A stretch of 64,000 nt of DNA from Thermoplasmata archaeon (GTDB lineage: Archaea > Thermoplasmatota > Thermoplasmata > Thermoplasmatales > Thermoplasmataceae). The stretch is taken from contig JAJZJR010000005.1 in NCBI GenBank assembly GCA_021810045.1, positions 1 through 64,000 of the forward strand. Direction: 5' to 3'. Both the position numbers and the translations under genes were made by a program. Of this stretch, positions 17,983 through 25,659 are shown piece by piece; the stretch's first letter is position 1, and the number at the start of each line of letters is the position of its first letter. A model generated the notes under the pieces. It ran no database searches and had not been told where the DNA came from. It saw nothing but the letters and a program-made list of their open reading frames with translations.

Positions 17983-17996
17983 ATCCTGACCAGGAT
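17983..17996. terminator. Small hairpin between convergent genes
   Basis: ATCCTG-AC-CAGGAT has perfect 6-base arms and lies 62 bases after the MFS stop. The same arm sequence (ATCCTG/CAGGAT) occurs at 45293-45307, also between convergent genes. It may be an end-of-transcript or RNA-stability element for either strand. Confidence 0.35.
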
Positions 17997-18010
17997 AATT
18001 TCCCGGAAAG

Positions 18011-18028
18011 TTTTCATCCTGATGAAAA
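18011..18028. terminator. Second hairpin between convergent genes
   Basis: TTTTCATC-CT-GATGAAAA has perfect 8-base arms and lies 82 bases before the acs stop on the other strand. With the hairpin at 17983-17996 it fills the gap between the two convergent 3' ends. Confidence 0.4.
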
Positions 18029-18109
18029 GGTGAGCCATTTATTGATCAGCTGAATGTTAAGTACAAAAAGGGAAAAAAGAATAAAAAATTCAAAAATAGG
18101 GAAAATGGC

Positions 18110-20056
18110 TCAGGAAGTTTCCTTCTTGAACAGGTCTATTGCTGCCTTTACTTCTTCCACAGAGGCGGAATTCTCAAGTGTGCTAATATCGCCAGGCAGC
18201 TGGTTTAATGCTACAGCTTTGACCACACGCCTCATGATCTTTCCGCTTCTTGTCTTTGGAAGAGATTTTACAATATGGATTTCCTCGGGAACGTAAATCG
18301 GACCCAGTTCGGACCTGATCCTTTTCCTGATGGAATTTACCACTTCACCGTCTCCATCGTAATCATCCTTAACAACCACAAAGGCCACGATGACTTCTCC
18401 CTTTACCGGGTCAGGTCTTCCGAAAACTGCGGACTCAGCAACCTCAGGTGATGCTATAAGTGCATCCTCCACTTCTATTGTACCAAGGCGGTGTCCAGAT
18501 ACATTGAGGACTTCATCTGCTCTTCCGAGAAGCCAGTAGTATCCGTCCTTGTCCTTGATTGCATAGTCTCCACAGTAATACAAGCCGGGATATTTTGTGA
18601 AATAAACACTCTTGAACCTTTCCGGATCGTTGTTCAGAGTCATGAACATACCCGGCCATGGCCTCTTGTATGCTATGTATCCTTTTTCTCCAGGGGGTAC
18701 TTCATTGCCCTTTTCGTCAAGGATCACAGGTGCAACACCTGGCATGGGGAATGTCCCGGATCCAGGCTTTAGCGGTGGAAGTCCAAGTGCAAGAGGTGGG
18801 GCAATCATGAAACCACCTGTCTCAGTTTGCCAGTATGTATCAATGATTGGGCTGTTGGAATGACCTATATGGTCGTAATACCATTTCCACGCAGCAGGAT
18901 TGATTGGTTCGCCCACAGTCCCCAGAACTCTGAGGGAACTGAGATCATGCTTTTCAGGATACTTTTCACCGTATCTCATAAGTGTCCTGATTGCGGTGGG
19001 TGAAGTATACAGGAGATTTACCCTGTACTTTTCAATTATTTCCCACATCCTGTCAGGTGCCGGATAGGTTATGGCTCCCTCAAACATTATTGAGGTAAGG
19101 CCAAGGAAAAGAGGAGCAAACACGATGTAGCTGTGTCCGGTGACCCAGCCGATATCCGCAGCACACCACCACCTGTCATTCTCTCCAGGATTAAAGGCCC
19201 ACTTGAGCGTATTGGCAGTCCATACTGCATATCCTCCGTTGCCATGTACTGCACCTTTTGGCTTTCCGGTTGTACCTGATGTATACAGAATGTAAAGCGG
19301 ATCCGTTGCATCGAGCCATTCCGGCTCCACATAAGTTATTCTCGTACCTACAATGTCATGCCACCAGAGATCCCTTCCTTCCTGCATCTGGATATCATGT
19401 TTTGTTCTCTGGACAACCACAACAGTTTCAACCGTTGATGACTGTACAAGTGCCTCATCCACAATATCCTTGAGTTTTACGATCTTTCCTCCCCTGAATG
19501 CACCGTCTGCCGTGATTACAAGTTTTGCCTTTGAATCATTGATTCTTTCAGCAAGGGCCCCAGCTCCAAATCCGGCAAAAACGAAGGAGAAAACTGCCCC
19601 AATTCTTGCTGCAGCAAGCATTGCAACAGGTGCCTCCAGAAGCATAGGGAGATAGATAATGATCCTGTCGCCTTTCTTTATGCCCAGATCCAGTAGTGAC
19701 TGAGCAAAGCTGTTAACCCTCTGGTAAAGACCATCGTAAGTTATGATCTTCTCGTTGCCATTTTCTGCTACCCATATGAAAGCGGCCTTGTTTCTCCTGT
19801 TTCCCTGAACATGTCTGTCAAGTGCATTGTATGACGCATTGAGTTTCCCGCCAACAAACCATCTGTAGAACGGTGGATTTGAGTCATCAAGGACCTTGTC
19901 CCATTTCCTGTGCCAGTCCAGAATGCCTGCCTGCTTCTCCCAGAATTTCTCGGGGTTTTCAATGGATTCTGCATATACCTGTTTGTAAGATTCTATGTTT
20001 GGGTGATATGTTTCCGATGTGGGTAACACGTCACCGCTGCCAGAAGTTTCTACCAT
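18110..20056 (-). CDS. acs: Acetyl-CoA synthetase (AMP-forming)
   Basis: Activates acetate to acetyl-CoA through acetyl-AMP. It has the P-loop YTSGTTGKPKG, DTYWQTETGG, YCGDYAIKDKDGYYW, GRADEVLNVSGHR and a C-terminal KTRSGKIMRR with the catalytic lysine. The length of 648 residues is typical. It lies 92 bases downstream of a SatP-type acetate transporter on the same strand. Together they would take up and activate acetic acid, which is both a carbon source and a toxin in acid. A second, more divergent paralogue is at 25660-27528. Confidence 0.93.
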   Translation of the reverse strand: MVETSGSGDVLPTSETYHPNIESYKQVYAESIENPEKFWEKQAGILDWHRKWDKVLDDSNPPFYRWFVGGKLNASYNALDRHVQGNRRNKAAFIWVAENGNEKIITYDGLYQRVNSFAQSLLDLGIKKGDRIIIYLPMLLEAPVAMLAAARIGAVFSFVFAGFGAGALAERINDSKAKLVITADGAFRGGKIVKLKDIVDEALVQSSTVETVVVVQRTKHDIQMQEGRDLWWHDIVGTRITYVEPEWLDATDPLYILYTSGTTGKPKGAVHGNGGYAVWTANTLKWAFNPGENDRWWCAADIGWVTGHSYIVFAPLFLGLTSIMFEGAITYPAPDRMWEIIEKYRVNLLYTSPTAIRTLMRYGEKYPEKHDLSSLRVLGTVGEPINPAAWKWYYDHIGHSNSPIIDTYWQTETGGFMIAPPLALGLPPLKPGSGTFPMPGVAPVILDEKGNEVPPGEKGYIAYKRPWPGMFMTLNNDPERFKSVYFTKYPGLYYCGDYAIKDKDGYYWLLGRADEVLNVSGHRLGTIEVEDALIASPEVAESAVFGRPDPVKGEVIVAFVVVKDDYDGDGEVVNSIRKRIRSELGPIYVPEEIHIVKSLPKTRSGKIMRRVVKAVALNQLPGDISTLENSASVEEVKAAIDLFKKETS

Positions 20057-20148
20057 AAAAAATCAAGGCATTAATTCTATATTAAACTTATTAGGACAAT
20101 ATATTGATTAGCATTTTAAAAATTAAAAAAGAATGGAATTTTTATAAA

Positions 20149-20748
20149 TTAAGCTTTTTTCTTAAATAGTCCCGGTCCAAGAGGTAGAGTTCCAGGTCTT
20201 ACAGAGTTGGTTACTATTGCAAAGCTTGTGTAAGCTGCAAAGAATGCTGTAAAGAATCCGAGATATCCACCCACATGGGTAATTGCTGCGGTGCCTGTAA
20301 TTGCTCCAATTCCAAGTACAAAGAATGCCAGCCACAGGAATAGGAAGGTCAGATTCAGTGAAGTACTTGCCATCATTGCCGGAAGCCACATGTACAGTGT
20401 GAAGAAACCCCAAAGGATAAGGGAATACCCTACTTCTGTGCTGCTAATGGTAATCATGCCGCTGCCTGCAAACAGATTCAGCAGTGCATAGAAGAGCCAG
20501 AAGCCACCATAACTGGAGAATGCGGTGAAACCAAAGGTGTTACCCTTTCTCATTTCAAACACACCTGCCAGAAGCTGTCCAAGACCTCCATAAGCGATAG
20601 CCAGCGGCACTACTGCCCCTGCATCCTTCAGGATGCCTGCATTAGAGAAACTCAGCAGGAAAGTGGTAAACGCGAAACCTGCCAGTCCCAGTGGCGCTGG
20701 ATCAGCTAGTAAAGCCTTGGAAAAAGGACTATCCATAGCATCAGCCAT
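20149..20748 (-). CDS. satP: Acetate/succinate transporter (GPR1/FUN34/YaaH, SatP family)
   Basis: Membrane protein of 199 residues with six hydrophobic segments. The family signature NPAPLGL appears as DPAPLGLAGFAFTTFLLS near residues 16-33. The start at 20748 (MADAMDSPFSK) is chosen because GGAGGT lies five bases upstream; the longer reading from 20772 would place that site inside the gene. TTTTATATAAG at about 20806-20816 is a likely TATA box, which gives a real leader, unlike many genes here. The upstream position to acs supports acetate as substrate. Confidence 0.9.
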   Translation of the reverse strand: MADAMDSPFSKALLADPAPLGLAGFAFTTFLLSFSNAGILKDAGAVVPLAIAYGGLGQLLAGVFEMRKGNTFGFTAFSSYGGFWLFYALLNLFAGSGMITISSTEVGYSLILWGFFTLYMWLPAMMASTSLNLTFLFLWLAFFVLGIGAITGTAAITHVGGYLGFFTAFFAAYTSFAIVTNSVRPGTLPLGPGLFKKKA

Positions 20749-20753
20749 ATGTA

Positions 20754-20759
20754 ACCTCC
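20754..20759 (-). promoter_or_regulatory. Shine-Dalgarno site fixing the satP start
   Basis: GGAGGT on the minus strand, five bases before ATG 20748. It decides between that ATG and the one at 20772. Confidence 0.65.
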
Positions 20760-21016
20760 AATTTTGTGTCATTATTTGACATTAGCAGTAATTAGCCTGA
20801 AACTTATATAAAATTTTCTTAAACAAGATATTGGCCGATATAATTAATAATTTTCAATAAAATGCACCTGTTCCAAAGGTCCAGCAATCAAAACAAAGAT
20901 GATTTTTATAATGGTTAAAATCCATGAAAACTTTCAGCAAGATGAGGAGAAACGGTGAAGCATGTTTTGCAACTGCAGGAAATCCAGTTTACAAGGGCAT
21001 CATTAAGCCTGACAGT

Positions 21017-21376
21017 CTAAAGTAACGGATAATCGCCCGTTATTGGCTCAATAACATTTTCTTCAACAGGGCCCATACCCAGGCAAGTGGCGGTGCCGGG
21101 GGCTATCTGAGTCCGTCCCGCATCGTTTACAAGTTCATTCACAATTCCCAGTGGCTCTATTTTTCTCTTGAGTTCCATCAGGGCTGCCTCATTATCCACT
21201 CTGATCACTATTTTTTTCTGACCTTCCATGAGCCATTCCCTGAAAAGTTTTTTCTCATACTTTTCCGCCTTGAGGGCACAGTTTACTGCTGCATGAGCCA
21301 CCTGTGCCGCAATCTTGCCCTTTCCAAGGTCAAGGTCTCTCCTGACTGCAATTACCATCTTTACGTTCTCTACCAT
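21017..21376 (-). CDS. pth2: Peptidyl-tRNA hydrolase, archaeal/eukaryotic type (Pth2)
   Basis: Releases tRNA from stalled peptidyl-tRNA. The conserved start [20 protein letters not shown] and the [11 protein letters not shown] helix are present, with [19 protein letters not shown] near the C-terminus. The start at 21376 gives 119 residues, the family length; the frame stays open upstream but that sequence overlaps carS. The ATG overlaps the carS stop (ATGGTAG), so the two genes are coupled. Confidence 0.92.
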   Translation of the reverse strand: MVENVKMVIAVRRDLDLGKGKIAAQVAHAAVNCALKAEKYEKKLFREWLMEGQKKIVIRVDNEAALMELKRKIEPLGIVNELVNDAGRTQIAPGTATCLGMGPVEENVIEPITGDYPLL

Positions 21377-21933
21377 GGGACATCCTTTTTCTTCATCTTG
21401 TATCCGATTATGTTTACTGCCCTGTGAAGAGGAGGGGTTATAAGAAGAATGGTCAGGGCACCTATAATGTTTCCATAGTATATCATAAAAAACCCTCTTG
21501 AGAATATAAACAGAAACAGGAATGAGACAAGTGCAAAAGGCCACTGGTCAAGTAAAGAACCTTTCCCGCCCCTCTGGATCCCTATTCTCCTCTTTATGAA
21601 TGATCCAGTTACGTCTCCGGTAAGTGATCCAAAAGACATGGCAAGAAGTGTTACAAGAATTATGGGGAATGTGCTGCCATATGATATGGAACCTGCGACA
21701 TGAAACAGGAGGAAAAACCCTGTAAGTATGAGTCCTGAAAGAACTCCAAGGAGTGAGCCACCAAAGTATCCACTCCATGTTTTCCCATCTCCCAGTATTC
21801 TTTTGCCATCGGTGAAATTTCTGCCTCCGTCCATGGGAAAATGGCCGCCGGTTATTACTGCGGCCGGATTGGCTATAAAACCTGGAATGAACAGGACGAA
21901 AGCCTCAATTATTGCAAGCGGGATGTTAAGCAT
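21370..21933 (-). CDS. carS: CDP-archaeol synthase
   Basis: Integral membrane enzyme that forms CDP-archaeol (CDP-2,3-bis-(O-geranylgeranyl)-sn-glycerol) from CTP and the unsaturated archaetidic acid precursor, an essential step of archaeal lipid synthesis. It has about five membrane segments in 187 residues. The family motif [21 protein letters not shown] (split: [24 protein letters not shown]) lies at about residues 29-54. Its start overlaps the end of the XRE-CBS gene by 8 bases and its end overlaps pth2 by 7, giving a tightly coupled three-gene operon. Confidence 0.9.
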   Translation of the reverse strand: MLNIPLAIIEAFVLFIPGFIANPAAVITGGHFPMDGGRNFTDGKRILGDGKTWSGYFGGSLLGVLSGLILTGFFLLFHVAGSISYGSTFPIILVTLLAMSFGSLTGDVTGSFIKRRIGIQRGGKGSLLDQWPFALVSFLFLFIFSRGFFMIYYGNIIGALTILLITPPLHRAVNIIGYKMKKKDVPW

Positions 21934-22504
21934 ATTCTTCTACTGCCTTGAGAATATCGGCTTTGGTTATAATTCCCTTTAGTTCTCCACCATCAACTAT
22001 GAGGACAGCGTTTGAAAACTTGAGAAGCGGGTAAATCATGGAAATTGGAGAATTTTTGTCAAGTTGAGGCAGTGTTACTCCCATTACCTTTCGCACAATG
22101 AGCGATCGCAGTGAATCAGGAGTAGAACCTTTGAGAAGCATATCATTTATGTCTGATTCAGAGACAGTGCCTATGATCTTGCCATCCATTGTAACAACAG
22201 GCAGCTGAGAAAATCCTTTTTCTCTCATGGTATTCAGTGCAGATATTATGGAATCTGTGGGATAACATGTCAGAACGGAAGAACTCATAATCCGCTCAGC
22301 GGTAATATCGATGGTGTTTGCCTTCTGGCCAGTCTTGTTCAGGTACTCGAAAATTTTTCTTACCTTGTCATAAGTGGGATTGATGCTTCCTTTTTCAAGT
22401 CGGGCAATATAAGACTGGCTCACCCCACTGATTTTCGCCAGTTCTTTCTGGCTTATTCCGAGGTTCTTCCTCATCTTTCTGAGTTCCTCGATGGAAGGTA
22501 ACAT
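21926..22504 (-). CDS. XRE-family HTH regulator with two CBS domains
   Basis: Residues 5-60 form a helix-turn-helix of the XRE/Cro type ([25 protein letters not shown]). Two CBS domains follow: about 68-125 ([21 protein letters not shown]) and about 130-190. CBS pairs usually bind adenosine nucleotides, so this looks like a nucleotide-sensing transcription factor. It is the first gene of an overlapping operon with carS and pth2. TTTATATATTTG, about 25 bases before the ATG on the minus strand, is a plausible TATA box. Confidence 0.85.
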   Translation of the reverse strand: MLPSIEELRKMRKNLGISQKELAKISGVSQSYIARLEKGSINPTYDKVRKIFEYLNKTGQKANTIDITAERIMSSSVLTCYPTDSIISALNTMREKGFSQLPVVTMDGKIIGTVSESDINDMLLKGSTPDSLRSLIVRKVMGVTLPQLDKNSPISMIYPLLKFSNAVLIVDGGELKGIITKADILKAVEEYA

Positions 22505-22686
22505 ATTCTCACGCCATTTATTACAAATATATAAAAAGTATTAATGCTGATAATTACCCATAATAATTGTTCACAACAAAATCCCGAAATTCAGGGTTTT
22601 TCAGGAATACAGGTATTATGAACTGACAAATGCCATAAAACCTCCAATATGATACCTAATTTATAGGCAGATGTATTCTACCTGTA

Positions 22687-23469
22687 TTGAATATAAACAA
22701 GCAGTGGATTTATGACCATAACAAGGTAGTTGCGCCTCTTCTGGCAATTATATTCTCAATTCTGGCCAGTCTCCTTGCGATATATACCGTTTCTGAACTC
22801 ATATTTGTATTAGTCCCTGCTGTAACTTTTTTCACTTTCCATTACACGAAACTTTACAAAATGAAACTCAGGCTTTATGGGAGCCTTATCGTATTCATAG
22901 TTGTGTTACTTGTGGTAGTGGCAATGTTGACCAGCATAGTCTACTATTCACAACCCACTTACAAGACACAATTCCTGAATTCAAACGGAAATGAAACAGG
23001 AAGCACAGTTTTGGCATCTGTTACGCCTTATTCCGGGAGTTCCCAGAGTTACACATTTCATTTCTATATAGTTCCAAATGGCAGCTTTGATTACAGCTCA
23101 CTGAATCTTAACATTAAGGAAGTTGGCGGGCAGGTAAAGACCGTATCCTACGCCCAGATGCATTACCAGACTTATCCTGGAAACCTTACTGAGAATATAA
23201 CTTATACAACATCCCTTGGTTCCGGACTTTACTCATATAATCTCACAGTGAGTAATAATGGAACATTCAGTACACCCAGTATAAGCGGTCCTCTAAACGC
23301 CTCATTTTTCGCAGTATATGAACATCTGCTTCCCACGTACGCCGTTTTCTACACCATCATATTTGAGTTGGTCTTCTTTGTAGGAGTCTTCGTGGGGAGG
23401 AGTATTTCCAGTTCCAGAAGATACAGTCAGCAGATGCCACCCCAGCAGGGAAACAGGAAACAGCCCTGA
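22687..23469 (+). CDS. Membrane protein with large extracellular domain, unknown function
   Basis: 260 residues with a TTG start. Three hydrophobic regions sit near the N-terminus (about residues 14-55, possibly two helices, then 62-86) and one near the C-terminus (about 222-242). Between them lies a Ser/Thr/Asn-rich extracytoplasmic domain of about 130 residues with several N-x-S/T sites. The C-terminal tail is short, polar and Gln/Pro-rich. TTTATAGG about 26 bases upstream of the TTG fits a leaderless promoter. I do not recognise a family. Confidence 0.65.
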   Translation: MNINKQWIYDHNKVVAPLLAIIFSILASLLAIYTVSELIFVLVPAVTFFTFHYTKLYKMKLRLYGSLIVFIVVLLVVVAMLTSIVYYSQPTYKTQFLNSNGNETGSTVLASVTPYSGSSQSYTFHFYIVPNGSFDYSSLNLNIKEVGGQVKTVSYAQMHYQTYPGNLTENITYTTSLGSGLYSYNLTVSNNGTFSTPSISGPLNASFFAVYEHLLPTYAVFYTIIFELVFFVGVFVGRSISSSRRYSQQMPPQQGNRKQP

Positions 23470-23554
23470 AATGGGTGGAACAGCTTTCATTTTCATGCGA
23501 AACCAAACGGGAAATATTTAAATTATAAATATATGTATATTACTTGGTGATAAA

Positions 23555-23740
23555 ATGGCCAAGTATCAGTTCAAATGCAGAGAAATAGGCTTGGAATGTG
23601 ATTTCCAGGTCACAGGAAAGGAAGCCGCCGATCTTATACCTCAGATCGCTGAACATGCCAGATCAGCTCACCAGATGGACGAAATCAGTGATGACATGAA
23701 GGAAAAGATCAATAATTCAATAAAAAGGAAGTTTCTCTAG
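23555..23740 (+). CDS. DUF1059-like small protein
   Basis: 61 residues starting MAKYQFKCREIGLECDFQV. This resembles the DUF1059 pattern: Cys-Arg-x-x-Gly-x-x-Cys-x-F, then EHARSAHQMDEISDDM. The two cysteines and the histidines could bind a metal. Function unknown. AT-rich sequence with a TATA-like TATAAATATATG precedes the ATG by about 25 bases. Confidence 0.75.
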   Translation: MAKYQFKCREIGLECDFQVTGKEAADLIPQIAEHARSAHQMDEISDDMKEKINNSIKRKFL

Positions 23741-23764
23741 GTTCTTTCATTATAATATATAGAG

Positions 23765-23813
23765 ATATAGTCTATATTGTGATATATAGTGAACAATAGG
23801 ACAGTCTATATAG
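23765..23813 (+). promoter_or_regulatory. Repeated AGTCTATAT sites before the AbrB-PhoU gene
   Basis: ATATAG-T-CTATAT (23765-23777) is a perfect palindrome. Its AGTCTATAT half (23769-23777) recurs at 23803-23811, 34 bases on, where it overlaps the likely TATA box (TCTATATAGG) about 25-30 bases before the ATG. The layout suits binding of a dimeric repressor to two sites, possibly autoregulation by the AbrB-domain product. Confidence 0.45.
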
Positions 23814-23836
23814 GTAAATTGAATCTTATCTTATAA

Positions 23837-24820
23837 ATGGCATCATATACCAGGCGAATACAGTTAACAGGTGGCTCCACTTATATTGTTTCTCTTCCAT
23901 CCAAATGGATCAGAGACAACAGGCTGGAGAAGGGCAGCGAACTCATCATAGACGAAACAAATGGAAATCTGTTAATTTCACAGTCTTCTCAGACGAAAAA
24001 CGAACTGGTAAAAAAGATCAATGTGGAAGGAAAGGTGGACCTTGAAAACTTCCAGAGATCCCTTACCTCTCTTTACATATCTGACTTTGACACCCTGGTG
24101 ATAAGGAGTTCACAGTATATTGATGACAACTTAAGGGAAACAGTAAAGAAATTTTCAAGACTCGTCATGGGTGTGGAAATATTCGAGGAATCCTCGAGGA
24201 CTATAGTTCTTCAGAACGTTCTGGATGCAAGTTCATTCCCCATGGCCAATGCTGTGAGGAGAATGAGCCTCAACGTGGAAACCATGCTGGGAGATGTTGT
24301 CAAGGGAATCGAGGACAATGATTACAAGCTCCTTGAAAGTGTAATAAGCAGGGATGATGACGTTGACAGGTACCAGTTTTATGTTTACAGGATGGTAAAC
24401 AGAAGAAAGAATGAGGCTGAAAACAGCATTTTTTACCTCATATTCTCAAGGATACTGGAAAGGATAGCGGATCACGCGGTTAACATTTGCAAGATATGGG
24501 CAACCGGTGAGCATGACGGGAATGAGGAAAAAGCTGCAATGGTGGAATTCATGAAAAAGGCCACTGAACTTTATAATTCATCAGTGGAAGCGTTCTATGC
24601 AAAGAAATTTGAGATTCTAAACTCCATAATATCAAGAAAACCAGCGTTTCTGAAAGAGAAGGATGCACTTTTGGAGGGCGTTGAAGGCACTGAGTTCGCT
24701 CATTATGCATCTTCAATATCCGAGGAGGCCCTCAGGGTGGCCCTTTACGCCACTGACATTGCAGAACTGGCCATGGATATCATTCTTGCAAATAAGATGG
24801 AATTCACCATATTTTCATAA
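23837..24820 (+). CDS. AbrB-PhoU family regulator (phosphate uptake type)
   Basis: 327 residues. The N-terminal SpoVT/AbrB DNA-binding domain (about 1-48: RRIQLTGGSTYIVSLPSKWI) is followed by a PhoU-like helical region with two repeats (about 120-327). Archaeal proteins of this layout are linked to phosphate regulation. No pst transporter gene is near, so the target is not shown. The upstream repeats at 23765-23813 suggest autoregulation. Its 3' end overlaps the convergent MBL hydrolase gene by 6 bases. Confidence 0.85.
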   Translation: MASYTRRIQLTGGSTYIVSLPSKWIRDNRLEKGSELIIDETNGNLLISQSSQTKNELVKKINVEGKVDLENFQRSLTSLYISDFDTLVIRSSQYIDDNLRETVKKFSRLVMGVEIFEESSRTIVLQNVLDASSFPMANAVRRMSLNVETMLGDVVKGIEDNDYKLLESVISRDDDVDRYQFYVYRMVNRRKNEAENSIFYLIFSRILERIADHAVNICKIWATGEHDGNEEKAAMVEFMKKATELYNSSVEAFYAKKFEILNSIISRKPAFLKEKDALLEGVEGTEFAHYASSISEEALRVALYATDIAELAMDIILANKMEFTIFS

Positions 24821-25639
24821 TTCCACGGATTCTATCTTTGGGTCATCTACCGTTCCGGTGAGCACTGCAGCAGGGACCTCTGTATCATGGTTGAATATGC
24901 AAATGGAGTGGTTTCTTATTGCTCGGCCTATGAGTTTCCTTTTCATCTCCACAGTGCTTAGGGGGAATGTGTCAATTGCCGTTACATATGGAAGTTTCAG
25001 GTGGAATGTCGTGGGTATCACATCGCCAAAGTAGATCAGTTCTTTGCCTCCATTGCTGTAAACTACGGCCTGGTGCCCGATAGTATGGCCCCCTGTGTGA
25101 ATTGCCATCAGGCCATGTTTTAGCCTTGTGGTGCCTTCGAGCTGTATTTTTTTAACTTTTGAGAGTAGCTGTAGATCAAGTTTCCCATAATTTGTCCTGG
25201 TAAACTCATTTGTTTTCCTTGAAGCAGTGAATTCTGCCTTCTGTGCAACAACCCTGGCCTTCGGAAACACCCATCTGTTGCTGTCGCGCTCAAGGCTGTG
25301 ACCAAAATGATCAAAATGAAGATGAGAATGAACCGTCAGATCTATGTCTTTTGGATTCCCGATTTCCCTTATCTGGTCAAGAAGATCATCCGGCTTTTTG
25401 ATTTCGAAAATCTTCCTGTATTTTTCATCTGGAGTTGACCCGATACCTGTATCTATGAGCGCGCTGAACCCTTTTGCGTAAATATAGGGTATACGGGTTG
25501 CCAGAGTAACTCTTCCAGCCTCCGTTCGTGTTACTCTCTTTTCCCAGAACTGATGCGGAACTATTCCAAAAGCGGCTCCGGGATCAAGAGTAAAAGTACC
25601 GTCAGAAAGCAGTTTAACCTCAGAATCTCCAAATTTCAT
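24815..25639 (-). CDS. MBL-fold metal-dependent hydrolase
   Basis: 274 residues. The metal motif HSHLHFDHFGH lies at 104-114 (HxHxDH = H106, H108, D110, H111). Later ligands are in HTGGHTIGHQ, YFGDVIP and FNHD. The arrangement resembles lactonase-type family members, but the substrate is unknown. It lies 20 bases downstream of an Acs-like ligase on the same strand, so it may hydrolyse a related ester or thioester. Confidence 0.82.
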   Translation of the reverse strand: MKFGDSEVKLLSDGTFTLDPGAAFGIVPHQFWEKRVTRTEAGRVTLATRIPYIYAKGFSALIDTGIGSTPDEKYRKIFEIKKPDDLLDQIREIGNPKDIDLTVHSHLHFDHFGHSLERDSNRWVFPKARVVAQKAEFTASRKTNEFTRTNYGKLDLQLLSKVKKIQLEGTTRLKHGLMAIHTGGHTIGHQAVVYSNGGKELIYFGDVIPTTFHLKLPYVTAIDTFPLSTVEMKRKLIGRAIRNHSICIFNHDTEVPAAVLTGTVDDPKIESVEL

Positions 25640-25659
25640 ACTATTTCATCCCCAGAATA

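Noticed and set aside
18019-18053. TGATGA and CTGA boxes resembling a C/D guide RNA
   Set aside because: The distance is too short for the C-D'-C'-D layout, and TGATGA is part of the 18011-18028 hairpin.
20924-21025. 33-residue ORF (MKTFSKMRRNGEACFATAG...) in the gap between satP and pth2
   Set aside because: It has a plausible ATG and a TTTTATAA-like box, but no recognisable family. It overlaps the pth2 end on the other strand and is short enough to be chance.
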